A stretch of DNA of 9,065 nucleotides from Bacteroidales bacterium (GTDB taxonomy: Bacteria > Bacteroidota > Bacteroidia > Bacteroidales > UBA1402), in contig JAAZGQ010000121.1 of assembly GCA_012511135.1 (NCBI GenBank), positions 1-9,065 on the forward strand. Direction: 5' to 3'. How positions within the stretch are numbered: position 1 is the stretch's first letter; each line of letters starts with the position of its first letter. Below are positions 5,613-9,065 of the stretch, one piece after another. The notes under the pieces are model-generated. The model worked only from the letters and a program-made list of their open reading frames with translations. It was not told the origin of the DNA and did no database searches. Made by a program: the position numbers and the translations under genes.

Positions 5613-7145
5613 ATGGCCCTATGCATTTACACTACTGCCCAAATCAGACAAATAGATGCTGATACGATTCAACTAGAAGGCATTTTATCTGCTGAGCTGA
5701 TGCAAAGAGCTGCATTTGGCCTTTTTGAGCGTATCAAAACACATATTACAGCCGAAAAGAGTATCCTGGTTCTGGCAGGGCCCGGAAACAACGGAGGAGA
5801 TGCCCTGGTCTTGTCCCGCTTGATGCTGGAAGCGGGTTTTCGGCTCAGATGTATTTTATTGAGCGGCAATAAACAGCTTTCGAAAGACTGTGCTTTGAAC
5901 GCAGAAAAATTGCAGGCTCTGTATCCTTCTTCTTTTGTATTGAAAGCCGGGGCCGAAGATCTGGAAAAAGAGGCTCAAACAGATTTCATCATAGACGGCC
6001 TCTTTGGTTCCGGACTAAACAGAGCTTTGGAAGGAAATTTTGCCCGAATTGTGCACTGGCTGAACAAGCAAAAAGCTATACGCATCTCTATTGATTTACC
6101 CTCAGGCCTATACGGAGAAAACAACCGTACAAATATCCGGGAAAATATTGTTCACTCAGATCTGGTTCTGGGTATACAATTTCCCCGTCTGGCCTTTGTG
6201 TTGCCCGAAAACGAAGATTACATAAAGGAATGGGAACTTTCGTCACTTAATTTCCATCCACAAGCAATTGGCCGGCAAGAAGTTCACTATTCTTTGGTAG
6301 AACAAACTGACTTTAGAGCTATTTTGCGGAATAGAAAAAAATTTAGCCACAAAGGCCATTACGGACATGGCCTGCTGATTGCCGGCAGCGCCGGTATGTC
6401 GGGAGCCGCCATTCTGGCAGGACGTGCCGCCCTGAGGGCAGGACTCGGCCTGCTGAATATCAGAGTACCTTCGGCAGTGTATACTTGTGTTCAAACCGCT
6501 ATTCCCGAAGCCATGGTAAGTATCGATCCTGTTTCCGAAAACTCTTTTTCCTCGCTGGAAAATCTGGATACGGACAGCTTTACTGCCATTGCCATCGGTC
6601 CTGGCCTGGGAACAGGACAAAATCAAACTCAAGCCCTGAAGACATTATTGCAACAAACTAAGCTTCCTCTGGTAATTGATGCGGATGGCCTCAACATTCT
6701 GGCCGGAGAGCCTGCTTTATTAAAACTGTTGACCCCCGGTTCTATTTTAAGCCCTCACCCTAAGGAGTTTGACCGATTGGCCGGAAAATCGACTTGTGGC
6801 TACGAGCGCCTCGAAAAAGCCAGGGCTATTGCCATAAAACATCAGATTTGCCTAATTCTTAAAGGCCATTACAGCTGCAGCATTTTTCCGGACGGCAGCT
6901 GTCATTTCAACAACACCGGTAACGCGGGAATGGCAACGGCAGGTAGTGGTGATGTGCTGAGCGGAATTTTATTATCTTTGCTCGCTCAAGGCTATTCACC
7001 TGCTCAAACTTGCCTGCTGGGGGTTTATCTTCACGGCCTGAGCGGAGATCTGGCTTTAAAAGAGCAATCAGAAGAAAGCCTGATGGCAGGGGATCTGATC
7101 CAACATCTGGGTCAAGCTTTCAAACATATAAAAGGACAACTATGA
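5613..7145 (+). CDS. nnr: Bifunctional NAD(P)H-hydrate repair enzyme (epimerase + ADP/ATP-dependent dehydratase)
   Basis: This enzyme repairs NADHX and NADPHX, the hydrated and inactive forms of NADH and NADPH. The 510-residue length is that of the two-domain bacterial fusion. The N-terminal YjeF-type epimerase domain (about 1-220) has GPGNNGGDAL (56-65), the catalytic-type aspartate in IIDGLFGSG (D128) and IDLPSG (160-165). The C-terminal ribokinase-like dehydratase domain (about 235-505) has KGHYGHGLLIAGS (247-259), GPGLGTG (329-335), DADGL (356-360), HPKEFDRL (382-389) and the nucleotide-binding, catalytic GNAGMATAGSGDVLSG (436-451). All key motifs of both halves are present, so both activities are expected. 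The gene is divergent from hpt and ends 12 nt before the DUF4831 gene. That spacing suggests one transcript, although no functional link between the two is evident. Confidence 0.95.
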   Translation: MALCIYTTAQIRQIDADTIQLEGILSAELMQRAAFGLFERIKTHITAEKSILVLAGPGNNGGDALVLSRLMLEAGFRLRCILLSGNKQLSKDCALNAEKLQALYPSSFVLKAGAEDLEKEAQTDFIIDGLFGSGLNRALEGNFARIVHWLNKQKAIRISIDLPSGLYGENNRTNIRENIVHSDLVLGIQFPRLAFVLPENEDYIKEWELSSLNFHPQAIGRQEVHYSLVEQTDFRAILRNRKKFSHKGHYGHGLLIAGSAGMSGAAILAGRAALRAGLGLLNIRVPSAVYTCVQTAIPEAMVSIDPVSENSFSSLENLDTDSFTAIAIGPGLGTGQNQTQALKTLLQQTKLPLVIDADGLNILAGEPALLKLLTPGSILSPHPKEFDRLAGKSTCGYERLEKARAIAIKHQICLILKGHYSCSIFPDGSCHFNNTGNAGMATAGSGDVLSGILLSLLAQGYSPAQTCLLGVYLHGLSGDLALKEQSEESLMAGDLIQHLGQAFKHIKGQL

Positions 7146-7157
7146 AATAATGAATTT

Positions 7158-8288
7158 ATGAAAAAACAGCTGTTTCTATTGATACTTCTTCTCGGTATAT
7201 CCGGGAGCCTTACTGCACAGATTCAAAGTCGTATTGTAGAAGGACCAATTCCTTATGATGCATTTAGCTATCATCTTCCAAAAACCGTGTTCCAAATACG
7301 AGTAACGAGCAAAACCATACACGAGGAACCCGGTATTTATGCCAGGTATTCCGAAAGATTACTTGGTATCAGTGACATAATAACTACCGAAAAGCTAAGT
7401 AACGAACTTGTTTCGTTGGAATTAGACACATATACGGTGCCCGACCACAAACGGGTGTATTACATACAGGCTGTCACACCACAGGTCCGAAAAAAAAGAG
7501 CAGAAAGCGCTCAGACTCCTGAGCTTAATCTTCAATTCAGCCCCGAAGGCATTCTATGCGCTGTCAATATGGAAGCCTCTTCTACCAAAGTCTACTCCGG
7601 CAAAACGGCACAAGCAAAAGCAGTCACTCCTTGTCCGGAAAATGCCAAAGAAAACAGCACCAGTTCTGCTTTGTCTATTCACACACAGGATATGCAGCTT
7701 TCCGGTTCTTCAATTCGCATGGCTGAATTGGCAGCCAAACAAATTTTCGAATTAAGAGAAACCCGTCTCAGCCTCATACAGGGAGAATTAAACTCTATGC
7801 CTCAGGATGGAGCCTCGTTGGAAAGAATGCTTACTGAACTCAATCGCATGGAATGGCTTTATACTGAATTATTCACAGGGACTCGCAAGCAAAGTATTCA
7901 AACACAGGTTATTGAATACACACCGGACAAAATCCCCAGTTACGAGGTTCTGTTTCGCTTCTCAACTCAAAAAGGAATAGTAGACAAAGACGATCTTAGC
8001 GGTTATCCTGTACATTTTTTGGTACACAATCCTGAAACGGATGTAATAAACCAACAAGAGGACAGCACAGACAAGATCGGCAATGAAATACCAGAAAAAA
8101 CCTGCGGTTTGTATTATTATCGCCCCAACAGGGTTGGCATAAGCGTTTTAAAAGGCCAGGAAATTCTATACAGAGATAATTTTGTAGTAGCACAATTTGG
8201 CGATCTGATGGAATTACCTTCCTCTGAAAAGCTAATGGTGGAACTCGATCCCGAAACCGGCGCGATAGTTCGTTTCAAAAACAGATAA
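7158..8288 (+). CDS. DUF4831 family secreted protein of unknown function
   Basis: The 376-residue product starts with a clear signal peptide (MKKQLFLLILLLGISGSLTA, cleavage probably near residue 20), so the mature protein is periplasmic or outer-membrane associated. There is no lipobox cysteine near the cleavage site. The body resembles the Bacteroidota DUF4831 family. An N-terminal beta-rich part contains SYHLPKTVFQIRVTSKTI and a YARYSERLLGISDI segment (about 37-74). A middle linker rich in S, T, K and A (about 110-185) follows. A helical motif then carries MAELAAKQIFELRETRLSL, a MPQDG turn and ELNRMEWLYTELFTGTR (about 188-243). The C-terminal part is beta-rich, with the segment GLYYYRPNRVGISVL (about 317-331). 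No enzyme motif is visible. It follows nnr by 12 nt, probably in the same transcript. I recognise the family from recall of its sequence pattern; the function is unknown. Confidence 0.8.
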   Translation: MKKQLFLLILLLGISGSLTAQIQSRIVEGPIPYDAFSYHLPKTVFQIRVTSKTIHEEPGIYARYSERLLGISDIITTEKLSNELVSLELDTYTVPDHKRVYYIQAVTPQVRKKRAESAQTPELNLQFSPEGILCAVNMEASSTKVYSGKTAQAKAVTPCPENAKENSTSSALSIHTQDMQLSGSSIRMAELAAKQIFELRETRLSLIQGELNSMPQDGASLERMLTELNRMEWLYTELFTGTRKQSIQTQVIEYTPDKIPSYEVLFRFSTQKGIVDKDDLSGYPVHFLVHNPETDVINQQEDSTDKIGNEIPEKTCGLYYYRPNRVGISVLKGQEILYRDNFVVAQFGDLMELPSSEKLMVELDPETGAIVRFKNR

Positions 8289-8302
8289 AAAAAATTCCGG
8301 GA

Positions 8303-8340
8303 TGCAACCGCACCGAACTTGTTTCGGCCTGCCGGGTGCA
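8303..8340. other. Imperfect stem-loop in the convergent intergenic region
   Basis: TGCA at 8303-8306 pairs with TGCA at 8337-8340, CC 8308-8309 with GG 8334-8335, GCA 8310-8312 with TGC 8330-8332, and CCGAA 8313-8317 with TTCGG 8323-8327. This gives about 14 base pairs with one mismatch and two small bulges around a 5-nt loop. On the plus strand it follows the DUF4831 stop by 14 nt and is followed by A residues, so it is not a classical terminator in that direction. On the minus strand a T8 run follows, but only after 8 unpaired bases. It may stabilise the 3' end of the nnr-DUF4831 mRNA. Confidence 0.45.
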
Positions 8341-8384
8341 AAAAAAAGCGAGCCTATGCTGTTTACGATAGACCCGCTTTTTTT
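8341..8384 (-). terminator. Terminator of the aldolase gene (possibly bidirectional)
   Basis: A seven-A run (8341-8347), a stem arm at 8348-8357, a 10-nt loop (8358-8367), a second arm at 8368-8377 and a seven-T run (8378-8384) form a near-symmetric hairpin. In the minus-strand RNA (GCGGGUCUAU against AUAGGCUCGC) all ten positions pair, two as G-U wobbles, and U7 follows. In the plus-strand RNA those two positions become A-C mismatches. The hairpin is thus best fitted to end the leftward aldolase transcript, with weaker service for DUF4831. It begins about 35 nt past the aldolase stop. Confidence 0.8.
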
Positions 8385-8418
8385 ATGTCAATTCAATTCG
8401 GCTTAGAATCTTATTGAA

Positions 8419-9065
8419 TTATAGTTTATTAGCTGAACCCAAGACATTAATCAATTTATGTTTATACAACTCCTTGAGCGAATCGCGGGCAGGACCCAAG
8501 TATTTGCGCGGGTCAAATTCGCCGGGTTTAGTAGCCAACACTTCACGAACAGCAGCTGTCATAGCAATACGGCCATCGGAGTCTATATTGATCTTGCATA
8601 CGGCCGACTTTGTGGCTTTGCGCAACTGATCTTCGGGAATTCCAATGGAATCCTTCATGGCACCGCCGTATTTATTAATAACGGCTACCAAATCCTGAGG
8701 AACAGAAGAAGAACCGTGCAAAACAATGGGGAAACCAGGAATTTGCTTTTCAATTTCTTCGAGAATATCGAAACGCAAAGGAGGCGGAATTAAAACACCA
8801 TTGGCATCGCGGGTACATTGTTCCGGAGTGAACTTATTGGCTCCATGGGAAGTTCCGATAGAAATAGCCAATGAATCTACACCGGTTCTGGTAACGAAAT
8901 CAATTACTTCTTCGGGGCGGGTGTAATGACTGACGGCTGATGAAACTTCATCTTCGACTCCTGCCAGTACGCCTAATTCCCCTTCGACAGTAACATCGTG
9001 TTTATGAGCGTATTCTACTACTTTCTTTGTCAGGGCAATATTATCTTCGTAGGAATGATGAGAAC
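8419..9065 (-). CDS. fba: Class II fructose-1,6-bisphosphate aldolase (N-terminal part beyond window)
   Basis: This zinc enzyme interconverts fructose-1,6-bisphosphate with dihydroxyacetone phosphate and glyceraldehyde-3-phosphate in glycolysis and gluconeogenesis. The frame is open from the window edge (first full codon at 9063) to TAA at 8419-8421, giving 214 visible residues of an expected 300-360. Visible motifs in order are SHHSYEDNIALTKKVVEYAH, VEGELGVLAGVEDEV (acidic metal-site residue), SIGTSHGANK (zinc-ligand histidine), VLHGSSSVP (second zinc-ligand histidine and phosphate-binding turn) and KINIDSDGR (the NID phosphate-binding segment). The first zinc ligand and catalytic aspartate should lie in the missing N-terminal part. 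The frame continues without a break above 8871, so the TTG there is an internal leucine codon and not a start. A terminator hairpin follows downstream. Fructose-bisphosphate is the likely substrate; tagatose-bisphosphate aldolases are related but less likely here. Confidence 0.93.
   Translation of the reverse strand, partial: SHHSYEDNIALTKKVVEYAHKHDVTVEGELGVLAGVEDEVSSAVSHYTRPEEVIDFVTRTGVDSLAISIGTSHGANKFTPEQCTRDANGVLIPPPLRFDILEEIEKQIPGFPIVLHGSSSVPQDLVAVINKYGGAMKDSIGIPEDQLRKATKSAVCKINIDSDGRIAMTAAVREVLATKPGEFDPRKYLGPARDSLKELYKHKLINVLGSANKL

Noticed and set aside
7996..8341. Minus-strand frames over the end of the DUF4831 gene
   Set aside because: They run antisense to a coherent secreted protein, and one crosses the stem-loop region; no protein features are visible.
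8414..8926. Plus-strand frames opposite the aldolase gene
   Set aside because: The minus strand encodes conserved aldolase motifs throughout, so these are antisense shadows.
1..9065. Search for mobile elements, CRISPR arrays, toxin-antitoxin or defence genes, and tRNAs
   Set aside because: No transposase, integrase, spaced repeats, inverted terminal repeats or cloverleaf other than the tmRNA end was seen; the gene content is housekeeping plus two secreted proteins.

Overview
The window looks like a chromosomal core-gene stretch from a bacterium of the phylum Bacteroidota, most likely order Bacteroidales. Four things point there: the protein sequences (a DUF4831 protein, and an hpt-adk-obg gene order); a secreted protein with a type IX secretion (Por) C-terminal signal; a tmRNA tag reading GENNYALAA; and -7 promoter elements of the TAnnTTTG type in place of sigma-70 TATAAT boxes. 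The type IX cargo argues against the genus Bacteroides itself and suggests a Porphyromonas-, Paludibacter- or Dysgonomonas-like relative; this placement is inference.

Layout. Positions 1-2358 are transcribed rightward: the end of zapA (cell division), a strong hairpin with a U-tract, rny (RNase Y), then ssrA (tmRNA) starting only 2 nt after the rny stop, closed by a textbook terminator. Positions 2402-5475 are transcribed leftward: hpt, adk and obg form a compact purine-salvage/nucleotide/GTPase operon, followed by a small secreted protein gene with its own promoter-like element. A 137-bp divergent intergenic region (5476-5612) carries plausible back-to-back Bacteroidota promoters. Positions 5613-8288 run rightward: nnr (NAD(P)H-hydrate repair) and a DUF4831 secreted protein, 12 nt apart. 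Positions 8289-8418 are a convergent intergenic region with two stem-loops. Positions 8419-9065 are the 3' two-thirds of a leftward class II fructose-bisphosphate aldolase gene, cut by the window edge.

How the genes work together. The first block combines RNA turnover (RNase Y) with ribosome rescue (tmRNA), and the two may share transcription. The second block links purine salvage, adenylate balance and a ribosome-associated GTPase. nnr repairs damaged NAD(P)H, and the aldolase serves glycolysis and gluconeogenesis. I see no mobile element, CRISPR array, phage gene, tRNA or defence system, and no convincing new multi-gene system. The points most worth a second look are regulatory: the rny leader hairpin, the rny-ssrA junction, the strand-asymmetric terminator before the aldolase gene, and the small type IX cargo gene between obg and ssrA.
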